Of a stretch of 64,000 bases of DNA, positions 37,941 through 51,201 are shown in pieces. The translations under genes and the position numbers were made by a program. A model generated the notes under the pieces. That model was not told the origin of the DNA, did no database searches, and worked only from the letters and a program-made list of their open reading frames with translations. This DNA is from Phytoseiulus persimilis (Eukaryota; Arthropoda; Arachnida; Mesostigmata; Phytoseiidae), in the NCBI GenBank assembly GCA_037576195.1, contig CM075101.1, positions 13,702,001 through 13,766,000 on the forward strand, given 5' to 3'. Each line of letters starts with the position of its first letter. Positions within the stretch are counted from its first letter, which is position 1.

Positions 37941-38160
37941 GTTCCTGCACGTGCACTCTACAAGCTAGACTGGTTTTTCCTCCTTTGGACGGGGAACCTT
38001 TATAAGAGCCCGAGTCCCCGAGGGCGAGGACCGGTGGCGAGGGTCGCTCCAGCCGTCAGACCTCTCCCCCATCCTGATCCAGATCTCGCTGACTCAAAGC
38101 GAGCGCAAATGCGCGTGACGTCATGTTGGTACCTTCCAATGACGGAAGCGTTCTGCGTGC
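37941..38160 (-). promoter_or_regulatory. Core promoter and leader of RGK copy B, with a CRE-like site
   Basis: On the minus strand a TATA box (TTATAAA, 38005-37999) precedes the AGTCTAG start block at 37971 by 34 bases, as in copy A. The region matches copy A back to about 38160. A perfect palindromic TGACGTCA (38116-38123), the consensus binding site of CREB/ATF factors, lies about 110 bases upstream of the TATA box. The corresponding place in copy A reads TGACATTG. Responsiveness to cAMP or calcium is inference from the motif alone. Confidence 0.6.
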
Positions 38161-41100
38161 ATCGCTAGAAATTCCGCAACGAAACCTTTCCTTCTGGCGA
38201 GGAACTCAGGCGCATGCTCTCCATCTCCTGGCCAATCCGACCAGAAATAGATGAGCTCCATCTCATGAGTGGCATTGAGCGTCTTTATCTCGCTAAGTCG
38301 AGAATCACTCAGTGGATATTCGGGGCAGTCCGTTGTTTTCCGACGGAACACAAACAAGGTCCAGTGCACATATAGGTCGTTCTGATTTGTGTTATTGTTT
38401 GGATGAGCTTGAATAACCCATTGATACGATTCGTCGCGAGGGAATGCCATCAACTAGAAGAGGCTTAATGCAGCGAGACTCGTCGCAGAAGAAGGAGTGT
38501 TGGAAAGCCGTAGCGCGCCACGATTCCCGCTTACGTTTCTCCCAGGAATCCTGATTCTTCGGGAAAATGGTTCGAGAAATAGATTCGGATCCTGAGAACA
38601 TATTGCGGAGCCCGTCGAAATCTACGCACCCAATATACTTGCGGGCGAAAGCTACGGTGGCGTCCTCCTCCCGTACTGATCTATCAAAGCAAGCGATCCA
38701 GCCAAACCGGAGTCAGATCCGGTCTCAGCCTGATCTTGCCTGTTGTGCTCAAATCGAAATCACAGTGGCCTCGATTGAGCTTCCGAAAGTCACATGGATA
38801 ACTACTGCTCATTAGCATCATTACGATCCGATGGTCCGGCTGAAGATCTCGTCGACCTCTCGTTGGCGTCTACTCGGGAGTTAGTATTCGGACGCCATAT
38901 CACCCGCTGTGGAAAACTTCGATGCGCTAGAGGTGTCGAGATGGCTGGCGAGAGCGGGAAACGCCAAAAGCTCGAGATGTTCGGATGGAATGACGGAGAG
39001 GCTCGATGAGTGTACCGTGAGCTCGACTGCACCCTATCGCTCGTTATGTCACGACGAGCAGACTATCCATTCTTCCATCGGCGAGGTTCGTCCTCACTCG
39101 GAGCGGACAGAACCGCGGACGATTATAACTGAACAGTAGAGACTCCCTTACGATATGAATGAGTTGCACGTTCCTCTCGCAGTATTCAACCCTCGCGTTG
39201 ATGTTACGCAGTCGCGATTTGTTGAGAACGATCTCATTCTCGAACGGCTTCCGCCGTGACGAGTGCGATGTCGAGATTCGATCGAAATTCGCCCTGTGCT
39301 GATGCCACTGCGCTGTTTGCCAACGTGGAGGAGGGCAGCGTGTCGATGGTGCTCTAGATTCCTCGTTTTATGACTGTCGACGCCCTTTTTATTGGTTTGA
39401 GATTTTCTTGGATTCGATCCCCTCAGAAGGATGAATCGAGTGAAACGAGCAGCTCAGTTTCCTGTCGGCTCGTTCGGTTCCGGAGTACTATCGTTATGCT
39501 TCCGGATTCTAGCTGGATCAGGACCCTTGACCCTTTTTCGAGGGTCTCCGCTAGGGTCAACGAGCGACAGAGCTTCGGGAGACGCTGCTCACATAATTTA
39601 TCTTAGAACCGACAAGAATTCACCGACAAGGATCCGTGCCCTCGTTTGCGCGATTCCGCGGCTGACGCTCCTCGTTTTCTCTCGGTCGAGATCAGTGACC
39701 AGGCGCACCGCCTGGAGTTTTTCCTCCACCAATGCCTCTCATTTCGAATTCGAGCGAAACGCGAGTTCCCTCGTCGACGCATCGCGGTTCGCCGGAACCG
39801 ACTTTAGGAGATTGCCGTCGTGCTCCCTCCGCCGTAACCCCACCGAGTTCCCAAAGTACGAGTGCAGTTCTCGAATCGGTTCACAGCCCATGCTCCGGAA
39901 GTTTTTCGAGAATAAGCTCCCGTTTCTAGGCGAGGAAATATAGTTGAACTGACTTGAGGAGTATTTTGATGAGACTCCGATTCGAGCCCGTCTTGTGCCT
40001 GGAGCGACTAGGAGCAAACAGTGACCCAGTTTCGGAGGTTTTTTTTCCCTGGGAAAAATCATGATCCCAGCGTCTCGTTCGTCCTTTTGGCATGACAAAT
40101 TGAGGAAGAATGGGAACACGAGCTCGACGGCGGCGAATTCTAGGAGTCTCTCTGGAGAACGAGCTCTCTCGCTGTGTACGTCTATATGTATCGTACCCTC
40201 TGGGCCGTTTCGGGAGCTTCAGTGCAAAGCTCAAAGCGGATGATACTTTCGTAGGTGTTCCCGGTTGAATATAAGCAACTCATTCACCGCGTCTTCTGAG
40301 TCAAGATGGCCGATTTTCCTTCCCGTGTCATACAGGTCGGATCCCAATCCCTAAATTCCCTGGAATTCAAGCTTTACCCGATCTGCAAGAATTCCCAGAG
40401 TCTGAACCTCAGGTGGAAGTGGAAATCCCTGAAGTAGACGATATCTCCTAGGACTACTGTCACGTCTGGAGGTTGAGCGAGTGAGAGTCTTCGAACAAGT
40501 TGCTGGACACAGAAGACATGGGACTCCTCGTGTGTCGATCACATCCTGTTTTCGCATCCATGTTTCGAGTCCGAATTATACATTGGTGGTGCTCACAGTG
40601 CACGGAGACACCCAAGCTTGCGGTTTCTCCTGGCAAATCACGGCTCGAGTCAGTTTTTATGTCGAGGGCGCCTCACCTACAGGACCCAGAATGAGACTCG
40701 ATACCATTGGGAGGCAGATCTTGCTTTATGTCAGGTTCCCCCGTAGCGGATTGTGGGTCTAGGATACCAGGGGCGTGACCAAGATTGATTCCGCTCCGTT
40801 CGTCCTTTAATATGTAAACCAGAGTCTTTTACGGACGAGTTTTCTGACATTGTCGGGCCGAAAATCTGCCTGAAATGAGTCGTGGCTGAATTGCATTTGA
40901 GAAACCGCAGCCTCCACTCCTGATCCTGAAATATACGTGCATGATGGATCCCTTGATGGAGGCTTGGCATGGGTTAGGTGTCGGATATTATGTGGACGGT
41001 GACACGATGACACCGAGTGACGTAGTTCCGCATGGTTCCGCAGCCATGGCGGATGACACATCGGGCGATGGAAACCGTAGAGTCGCGCACGGCTTCGTGA

Positions 41101-44100
41101 TCTAGAAGACCTGTCAACTCAGTACGAAACTGCGGTTTCGGCCTGAACCCGAAGTCGCGTGATACGTTTACCCTTTTGTCTGAGGAAGCTCAGCGGCTAA
41201 ATTTAGATCCCAACACTCTAAATGGAAAGATAGTCCACTTCCTCCAAAGTACGCGGTTATTTTCGCGGAATCTATTCTAAATCCACAAGGTATGGAAGCT
41301 GCCTTGAAATCAGAAACATACAAGTCCAGAAGCTCGCTCTGTCTCTTGAGGACTCCGAGAAGCGTTCCGAGAAAGCCGGTGAAGTGACTGAATGTGTGCT
41401 TTTTTTGAAGGAACTTCCGCAGAACCGTATCCCGTTGCTGGAGTTCGGATGTCCCGACAAGAGCACTCGTTCACGATACTAAGCTCCCTCGGGTGAGGGG
41501 CCATTGTAGCCGAGATTCAAGAAATAGAACATGCTCCTGGCGAGGGTTTGTCCTGTTTTCCCTCACTCGAGGTTCAGTCCCCGGTGTCTCGTCCATATGC
41601 ATAAGATAGTGAAGATCTGCGATCAATGATCAACAGCTACATCGACGTGCCGGATCCTAGGAACTGTTCGGGATTCTCAACCGTTGGAAAATCAGCGTCT
41701 GCGACAAAACTCAATGCAAGAGAATCGCTGAAGCGTGTTGGGTTCTGTTGAAATTGTCTCTCGAAGCGGCGAATGACGTTCACACGTTCTTCACCAAGAG
41801 CCTGCACCGACACCCAGAGGTTCACCTGTGGCGCTCCGTGAGAGGTTCTCTCTCCTGGAAATTGGAAACGAACAGATCTCGCCTGAAACAACGCTATTCT
41901 CAAGTAGATTGTTTGCGTCTCCACACCGGAGAGCACAGCGAACCGAGAAGGAAATTCCTCGTCAGATTCGGTGCGAGGAAAAGCTCTTCGGAGGATTTGA
42001 ATGATTGACGATTCCGACAGGCTCATTAGGGCCGCGGGCTCGATGCAGTGTCCTTCGAGCACGCCACGAGATTTCCGATGTTCAGACTGAAACCTCGAGG
42101 AAAAAAATCCTACCCCGCAATCAGGCCCTCGTCAGTGAAGGACACGCTTGACGAAAGGCGCTCTGGAGTTGTTAACTTTTCGCTGCATATCTTGTGTTCC
42201 CGGAATTTCGCTAGCAAGATATGCTGGTGAGCTGAAGCGCTGCATGCGTATCTCGCGGATGATGTTTGTCCCAAAGAGGGCTCTCAACCGCCAAATACGT
42301 CGATCCCAATCCCTGGGCATGGCCCCATTATTCCATGAGCTCCTTGCGGACTCGACACTGTCCCGGCCTTGAATTGATCTCAAATCGTTCCGATCGTCTT
42401 GAACTCTGAATGCGGCTTTGATCACTAGCCAAAACAGCCGTGATCCACACCACAGGGAGCTTGGAAAGTTCTTCGTCGATCTGATCAACGGCGCCCACTC
42501 CGAGCTACGTCACCCTCCTCGTGATATGACGCGTCTTGCATGAACCCGCGATCAGGCTTCGCGGTCCGACACATCGGAGGTCCTGAGTTGACAAGCTCAG
42601 TGGATCCTGTCTCCGGTCGGTGCAGATTTCCGCTGATAACGGACAGCACGCCTCGATTCGGGAACTACGTCTTTATCGTCGGCCGTGGCCATTCCTAGAC
42701 CAGCAAGGAACTCGCGTGGATGATATGTTCCGCTCAAAATGTTTCTATTGCATCCGAGGTCTGCGACGAAAATTCGCAGTCTGAATCCCGACTCCGCTCG
42801 ATATGATCAGGTAGGCGCGAAAGGACGAGATCACATTCACAATGTTTTCCTTCCCGGAGTGTAACGCTTATGGTGAGCACAGGGTGCTCCGTCTCGAGCT
42901 CATTCTCTGTGAAATATTTCGGGATGACACGACGAATTCCGGAAGCGCCAAAAAGTAGTCACGGCGGGCGCCGCCGGATTCCTGAGCGGAAAACTCGCTT
43001 CGGCTCTCCCAGAATGATTCGATCTCTACCCGCCCGTCAAAGCAAACCCCAACTGGAATGAGGAGCAAAACCAGACGAGGAGGGCGTTGGCAACAGCTGG
43101 TGGCTAACATTCGCTCTCACTGCTCCTTTTTGACCTCTCTGAATATATGCAAGAAAACGTGAAGAGGCCCGCTCGGTTGACTCTCATAAGACCGCTCAAC
43201 GTGCATTAAGAGTCTTCGGGGAGCCGTTGCATCAAGTCAGTATGATCAAATATGGGAATATACTTAGAGCAATGGGACGGCACTTGTTTTTGCACTCGTC
43301 TCCAGTGTTATCTCTTTCTTGGATGGGCTCTCAGTGGAATGCTTCGCTAACGCCCATTCTATGATAAGCCCGATCCCGAGGTGGAGTCACGAATTCAGTA
43401 TTTCCAACCTACAGTAGCGCTCTGGAGTATTCAGACGGACACATCTCCCAGGACTTTTGAGTGAGCGATGAACAAAACGACTTTTCGTTCCCCCATGGTG
43501 CATAGCGATCGGATGTCTGGTGAATGATATGGGAGAGCTTCGATAACGACGACGAAGCTGCACGAGGCGCACCTGAAACTGAGGAAGACTTGCACGGAAG
43601 TATTTTGACCCGAACTCTTCAGCCAAAATATATTTTGGCCCCGAGATTTCCCGGCGTTGATTGTTGGCGGTCGTCTGTGTATCGTAGTGTACGAGGTCCT
43701 CAGCTACATAGCGATCCAACATAGCTTCCTTTATTTGACGTGCATAAACAATCATGTTGAGGATTATCTCTAGCGTATTGGTGTCATTCGCGAGCCGAAT
43801 TGTATGCTTTCAACAGTGCCCACCTTGTCGTTTTTAGCCGCCTGTGCTCCCATGAAATCATGAGGAGCATGAAGATTGGATATATATACACCGGGATCAT
43901 GCGCAGTACCATGGATGCATGACCGCCACCGTTCGGGGCTCCAACTCAGGTTCCGGTATTCTGACGAGCTCCTCTGGCGAAAATCGGCCCCTTGGAAGTT
44001 TATCGAGACTCTTTTCCCTCCTGAATCTGCTGAGACAGGCTGACGTAGTGGGAAATCGATTCGATTGTCTCTTCGCGGCGCGATATTCATCACATACTAG

Positions 44101-47100
44101 TTGGAAGGAATTCTCGATGTCTGATTTCACGTTTCACGTCGTAAATGACGCATTTGCGTATGCGCCAAGGGAATAAGGGGATCGCCAAGGGGCGATCGCA
44201 GGACCCCCTCTGTTCATGCCACTGCCCTGACCGTTGGGGAGGTTCTCAAGTCGGGCCAGGGACCCGTACAATTTCACGACCATTTTCTCCGAGAGAGAAC
44301 AGACATTTGTCCTCAAGTTTTCACGGGAGGCGGCTCCATTCACTCCGAGCGGGTCCAATCGTGTCAGATACGCAACAGTCGGGGGCCCTCCGCGAATCTG
44401 TAGTGACGGCGTGAGTTGAGCTGGAGAATCGATGCCAGATACCGTGCTGGTATGACTTACAAGCTCACGAGCAGCAAGAGTTCTCGCGAACAAGTTGTTG
44501 AGTGGGGCCGTCGTGGGAAACAGATAATGGGGCATTGTTGCCCGGAATACGTTATGCGTCGGGGTTGCCGTTGCAGGGTTACGTCACCTGGAGCAGATGC
44601 CTGTACAGGGAGCACTCGAGCGAGTTCGACCCTGCGTCATAGCTTGAAGACTTGGGGTGACGCGGAACACTGTAGCAGGACAGCGAGTGATGATGACACT
44701 CGATTCTCGAACCCTCGGGCACTCTAGTGTTGGTTTGCACCTTGATGACAAGCCTCCGGAGAGCGGTGTTGTCGTAGATAATCTGTACCTTCTCATGACT
44801 GCGCAGTTTCAAGAGGAGGCGCTCCTTGTCAACATGAGTGTCTTTGGTAGAGGACAAAGAGGCTGACTGAGGGATCGGCTTCATATAATTCGAGTGAATT
44901 GATAAGTAACTTCGGTTCATACGAGAATATATTGTGCTAGGCAATCAAGCGCTCGCAGCCCGAGGCATTCTGCTCCTTCGCGATGTATGTTTCAAACTGT
45001 TCAATTAGCGTTTAGAATTCGAGTCTGTCGCCGTGGAAAGTTTCAGGCCGCTGAGGTGGCTGTTAATCTGGGCCTCGTGCGCTGAGAAACGACGCGGGTC
45101 CTTTCCTGTGGGCTCACCGACAAGGCGAACTCTCGGGCCGAGCGAGCGTTGAGTACGCTCCCAGCAGAAGATCAAGATTGCGTATGGGGAACTGCATCGG
45201 CTTATTTTGGCTGGACTGAATCGATTCCTCAATGCTCGGCAGGGTTGTGTCAGTCTCGTCCCTGCGTCGAGGTAGGCTGCTCGTCAGACTCCGGAGCGTT
45301 CTGCCGCTACATTTCGTTGGAGACTTCTTCGCCATCACAACTTTGGTTCAGCTGTCGTTGATTTCAGAAGAGACGCTTTTGTTCGAACTTCCAGAGTTCT
45401 TCCGTAAATTTCCTGTATGTGACACGAAAGGAACTCGACCTCCTCGAAGCGACTCTCCAAACAACCTCTCTTCCAATAGGAGAGAGCAATCTGTTGAATC
45501 GGGTCGTTCTAAACTAGAGGTATGGTATGTACAGCCTGGAATACTCAACAATATCAATTCAGAATGATTTTTCACCGCAACTGTGGCAAGATCGACTGCG
45601 GAATTCCGCCTGAAAAATATTATCGTGGAAAACATCATCTTGAAAAACCAGGTGGATATTGATATTCCTCTTCATGAAATAAACAAAAATTTTCTATTTT
45701 TTCGCCATCAGAGGTATCTCGGTTGAGATATTGGACCTTGAGATCATAATCTCGTTCAACAAGTACGTTTCGGTGATTCAGTACATCGAGACAGTGAGCG
45801 GAGGGCTGAGAGAATTTCAACGAAGTTTCCACGGTGAAAGCGTCCCAACTCTTCGGAACAACGCGGAAGCTGTATGAGAGTTTCATAAGTCATTCCGATA
45901 TCCATCACAACAAGGAGGAACTCGATAGCGGTGACCGTACCCTTGGACCTTAGGGTGACCGGATTCAGGAATCCGCTCATCGGAAAACGTTCTTAGGCCG
46001 ATCCGTTTTGGAGATAGAGTACGTGCCTATTCCGTCGCGCAACTGTAACAATATTGCTTTCCCGAATCGCCAGAAGCGACCCCTCCCCACCGTCCACATG
46101 ACTCCTCTATAGAGTACGAGCAAGCGAGATCACTTCGACAACGACGGGGTCAACGATGGTGAACCTGGCCAGAGTCTTGCGAGAGGAAAGGTTCGCCGCC
46201 TGCCTGAGTCCTCAGACCGACTGATGAACCCCCGCATTGATATCTTCATTCGGATCGCGAAATCGCCAGCCCTGCGAGGAGGGGAAAATTTTTTTCTCAT
46301 CAGATTTCGACACGCACGTTGCGCCCTGGCGGACGTTGCGCTTCACGTGCGAACGCATGCCTTATTGGATCGTTGCCCCGTTATCTAACTCCGCGTTTTT
46401 TCATGATCTGATCTGGTGCGCGCAAAGCAACGCTTATCGACCTTGAAGCTGGAGCTGCCTGAATAACTATGGGGGACGATAAACCGATTATCGCGCCTGG
46501 GGCTTAGGATGTTCAGTCGCCGATGCGGAATGCGATATCCGAGGAAAGTTCAGCAGTTGGACAAAGGCGCATGATTCCTCTGCCGCACATTCAAACGCAG
46601 ATTCATCCGACAGATGATTCTAGTGATTCGTGTACGAATCGCATGCGAGCAACTGACAGAGTTGCAAAAGAGCCCCGCTATTGAGTGAACTTTCAATTCT
46701 TTTGGGCGAACCTCAGTGAACGTTCAGCGGGCGAACAATGATCTATCGTACGAGTTCTTCGAACACGCACGCATCAGTATGCATGAATACGGGGTTGGAA
46801 AAATTGATCGCGGCGACGCTGGGTGCGACGACTGACAGTGCTCCCCATGAACTAGGGGAGAAATTTTGATTATTATGACTAGAACTGCTCACTCGTGACC
46901 TGGAGCCCAGAAGACTAACGAGTGCAGCACACACTGCCGTCACAGCCCGAGGGCATTATTATCCTCATTCATACAGTCGATGAATTGCGGCCGATGGAAG
47001 TTGGATCGGGAGCGTCGATACATTGACTGGATTCCAAATAAGTCTCAAGCGGTGTGATCGGAAGCTCGAACGGAAAGCCTGTCCGACGAACCGAATTCTC

Positions 47101-48598
47101 AGAGCCTCCACCAACTCGCCTGCATTACACATGTCTCATATTTGCGAACTGGCCTCCCGTTTCAGTGGCTCGGAGCACTTTGACTAGAACAAACCCACTC
47201 AGCGGTTCTCAGCGGTCTCTGCATTCCTGTCCCTAAGTTCGTGGGCATCGAGGTTCCTGTGGGGAACTGTGCGTGTCCAGGAAGTTACATTGGAGACCGC
47301 AGCAAGCTATTCCCTGGGGCTCTCCCGAACAGCGGGCTCTCAACGAGGGGAAGAGCCCCGAACCCATCTCAGGCCCACGAAACCGAATATTTTCATTTTT
47401 ATCGAACTTGCTCCATATCTCCCCTTCAACGGCCTGGTAGGGTTTTCAGACTCGAATAGAGCACCAAGGATATCGTTGTGCTACAGCTTATCGACAATAA
47501 CCAGACGATGTGATATAATGCAAATATGATGCGAGAAATGGTCGCCCTCCCAATACAGTTAGGTCAGGCTAAAAGGAGACACTTGTATCTACCGTCTGCC
47601 GAGCATCTGAGAGAACAACCAGCCGAGATGGAGACGGCTCGCTGGGTCGAACGATGATACTTCGAGATGGGAGCACTCCGCTCTACCTAATTGGAGGAGC
47701 TGCTTAAGGTTATCGAACTCTACGTCTCCCCGTACCACGACGTTAAGAACCGTTTCCAACGCAGTTCAATCAAAACAGCTGTCGGGCTCTCTGCCCGATT
47801 CAATGGCGAAGATTTTCGGAAGCTGGGAGCGCCAGAGTGAGCGTGCGAGATATCGACAATTCTCAGAGTCCGTAACCCACGTCCGCTTTTTCGACAATGT
47901 CTGAACATCAGAAAGGATGAGCACTCGTCCAGGACGAGGATCCGTTCATGTCGCCGGATCGAACCAATTGCATCATGAACACAATCATATTTCAAGGTGT
48001 TGCGACATGTCCAATCGTAGGAATCAGCCCACATGTTGATGACCTAAGAGACTCCACCGAGCATCGATCGTATAGATCGGTCGGTCGGCCGGTCGGTCTA
48101 TGTGGCTTTTTCAGCGAGGAGGCAGCCGACATGGCTGCATCGTTTTCGCGTCTTTGTCCGAGTTCCGGAAAAATTCAAGCTTCTGAGCTCAACCTGCGAA
48201 GAGGTATTGTAACCCTTCCGCAACATGAGGGGGCTCTGAGTTCGAGGCTGCTAACTAATCTCGCGGAAAAGATAGATATAAATAGAATTCACGGGGATAA
48301 AAATATTCAACGCAACATTCGAAGAGGCTCCGAAAGACGTCAATGGCTCACATGAATCTTCCGCCGGAGATTGACCTTGACGAATAATAAATATTGATCA
48401 AACACTTCGAGAGCGATTCGCGAGCGCAGCATGTGCGGATATTTCGAGAAGCGACCCGATTCAAACTAGCCGAAGCCCCTCTAGAGATCGTGGAGGTCAC
48501 AAAGCTAACAAGCGGAACGAATTCCTCGGTGTCCTAAGGGACGGAGCGGGCGGGCGCACCGCACAGAATAAATAAGACGAGAATGTCGGAATTGACTT

Positions 48599-48895
48599 TT
48601 GAGAGCCGGAACCGAATTCAGATGCATCGACGCTTGGAGATCGTGTGACTTCTTGGCGAATTGTGAAGAACCGTACCCTGAACAGGGGGAAAAGCGTGCA
48701 AAAAATTGTTTGCCGGGGCGAAAAGGGGATGTCGAGGAGTTTGAGACCTCTTGTCGGATTTTGTATTGCAAAAAAGAAACCAAATCGATGTGCGCTTGCA
48801 TCACCGCATTTGTGCTCATACTCTCATTGCCGGTATGCCCTCGCTCCGAGGAGGATTGTCAATTATTCCAATCAGCTGTCCACGTGCACACATGA
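48599..48895 (+). CDS. Small cysteine-rich open frame, unassigned
   Basis: A 98-codon + frame has eight cysteines within its first 70 or so residues (RCID, SCDF, NCEE, NCLP, SCRI, YCKK, MCAC), more than composition predicts. A hydrophobic stretch (ITAFVLILSLPVC) follows. There is a possible splice donor (GTATGC) near 48832. The layout is back to front for a secreted peptide because no signal sequence precedes the cysteines, so an upstream exon would be required. I do not recognise the family. Chance remains a strong alternative. Confidence 0.15.
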   Translation: MRAGTEFRCIDAWRSCDFLANCEEPYPEQGEKRAKNCLPGRKGDVEEFETSCRILYCKKETKSMCACITAFVLILSLPVCPRSEEDCQLFQSAVHVHT

Positions 48896-50723
48896 CGAAA
48901 GGGTCCGTGTACCCTTCGACACGTGACGGCTCCCCTAGTTTGTACATGTTTGAGGCACTTGAAGAAAGCCTCAAATGTCGTGACCAGTAACCAGTCGGAT
49001 ATGTCGGATTCCAAGTCTCCCCGTCGGAGAATCAGTCCCCGTCTATCGAACTTACTTGCCCTCACCTCGAAAGGCGGAACTGATTTGACCTGATCTAACT
49101 CGTCCGATGGAGCTCCTTCATTGACGACTGAGGATCGTCGAGATGCTTGAAGACATTTCCGGGAGTTTCCCTGGGAGGTGGTCGAAGGAACGAATTTCGC
49201 TGCTTGATCCCAACTTCGTCGTGGGCTTTTGTTTCGAACTCCTTCCCTAACGAGATGGAACACGCTATCTGCGGGCTCTCGGGTCTTCTATTCATCCACA
49301 TTCCCTGCAGGAGTGTTCTTAACTTCCAGGTCAGCGGAGCGCGTTGACTCGGCTGTGCTCGACTGCCATTGTTCAAGTAGTTCCTAGTCATCGGATGAGC
49401 TCGCGCAGGCCTGTGTTGGCCGCAGGCGAGCTGAAATTCTCTGCGACGCCGGAGCAGACCTTTTCGGAGTTGAGAAGAAGTTCCGACTGTTTCCCCTCGC
49501 GCTCCAGATGCTAAAGGCCGTGGTCATCAAAGTTTAATGGAATCCGCGTTAGACCACTCTCTCTGTAGGAAGGTCGATTCGTTCTCATCGATTGGATTTT
49601 CGCCGAGAGAATCGAATACGGAGAGGGAGTCATAATTATTCGAACAACAGTGACTGTGAATCATCGAACTACTATTCGTACGGGATATCGTAGGGGGACA
49701 ACTTCTGCCTAATCCTCCGTAGCAGGAGCCCCCCAACCCGAACGTCAACTGAGACGCCCTCATACTTCTCATCGTTCTGGGCGTAGCAGGCCGTTCGGGT
49801 ACACTATCAGCTGAAGGATCACTTAGAGTACGACAGAATGATCACGGTCGCCCGAAGCGACAAGAGTCCGAAATGCTTCCCAGTCGAAGTTCGGGCAGTG
49901 AAGCTTCTGGTGCGATGTTTAGGACATGAGCATTGTCGCTCCACCAACGTTCGTTAGCCTGATTATTTTGTCAGCAGGTACCTTATTCTCCTTAGAGGTT
50001 CGAAGCGGTTGATTGCGAATGGCTAGCACGTTCGTTTGTGTCTTTCTTGAGTCGAAGCATGGACGTGGTGCTCCGATTTTTTCGGAGATCTTCGGATTAT
50101 GCATCTCGCATGCCCCCATTTACCGTCTCCGACTTTTAGAACCAGGTCATCTTCATCGCCACCTATATACGGTAAAAATAGCCTCCATATCACATTCATA
50201 CACACCTTTGCAGAGTTTGGCAGGATATTCTCTTTGAAGGAAGTGGCATAACAATATTGTCATCGTTTCGTGAGCTCGACAATAACTCAGTGATCGCCAC
50301 TGCTGAATCGTGGATTGGACGGAGGCTTGATGAAAGTGGTTTTCCACGAAGCTCGCTGATCGGGAGGAAAAACAACCGCTGCCAATGTTCCAGTCGCTCC
50401 GAAAAGCTCGAGTCTGACGATATTTCCGGGAACGAAATGGAGCAGCGGTAGTCACGTTCCAGCTTGATACGGATTTCGAAGTCACTTTTCTCTCGGGGAA
50501 AGTGGAGTTGACACGTCACGCTTCGACCAGCCTTCGGTGGGTTGTTTTCCCGAATAAAACGAAGCACACTCCTCTATGTGCTGCCAAAGGTTCTCCGATA
50601 GTTTTGTTGAACACTGACGCGTTGGCTTCCAAAGCTCCAAGTTCCTGGAAATGATTGTTCACGCCTGGGCCTCGCGAGAGCGGATCAGAGTTCCTCGCAA
50701 AATGGCGGATGTGGTTGGCCAGC

Positions 50724-50773
50724 AATACAAATGCCGTTTCCAGAACCTCCCACGATAGCGTCCTGAGTTATTT
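50724..50773. repeat. Diverged 50-bp direct repeat, unit 1
   Basis: Pairs with 51152-51201 without gaps: 38 of 50 bases agree, and 11 of the 12 differences are transitions. The unit spacing is 428 bases. Confidence 0.7.
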
Positions 50774-51151
50774 TGTAGTCTGCAGGAGGAGCGGAAAAAC
50801 ATTCGAGAGGGCGGAAGTCAGTTGAATTGATGAAACTCCGGTCCCGGATACTTCAATAATCTCGTTCGAATGGATCGGAGAACAATGAATTGGATCGTCA
50901 AGAGCCGCGGATGATGTATTTTCGAAAGCAGAGACGATGATGCCGCAGCTCTGCTCGCTGCGAAAATTTCGAGTGCTACGGCTGATAGTATACATTCGCG
51001 TGGAGCTCATTCGAAAATGAGACTGAGCCGCAGTTGAGCTCCAAGTGGTTTCCTCTTTGCAAATCCCTCAGCTCGAACATACGAACTGAGACATCACCAC
51101 CCGAACAAACCTTCGGGTTCGGACGCAGAGGAGCGGAATCCGTTCCCCGGT

Positions 51152-51201
51152 AATGCAAATGCCGTTTCTAGGGTTCCCCGTGATAGTATCCTGATTTATT
51201 T
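51152..51201. repeat. Diverged 50-bp direct repeat, unit 2
   Basis: Second unit of the pair described at 50724-50773. On the minus strand both units can be read as a similar peptide ending NGICI. No longer similarity is visible on either side. Confidence 0.7.

Noticed and set aside
38121..38453. Minus-strand frame with a MATH-like look (YQWVIQAHPNNN...) just upstream of RGK copy B, with a possible acceptor at its start
   Set aside because: Its 3' part runs into the stretch that matches the copy A promoter and the CRE site, and no downstream exon can follow before the RGK TATA box. Kept only as a curiosity.
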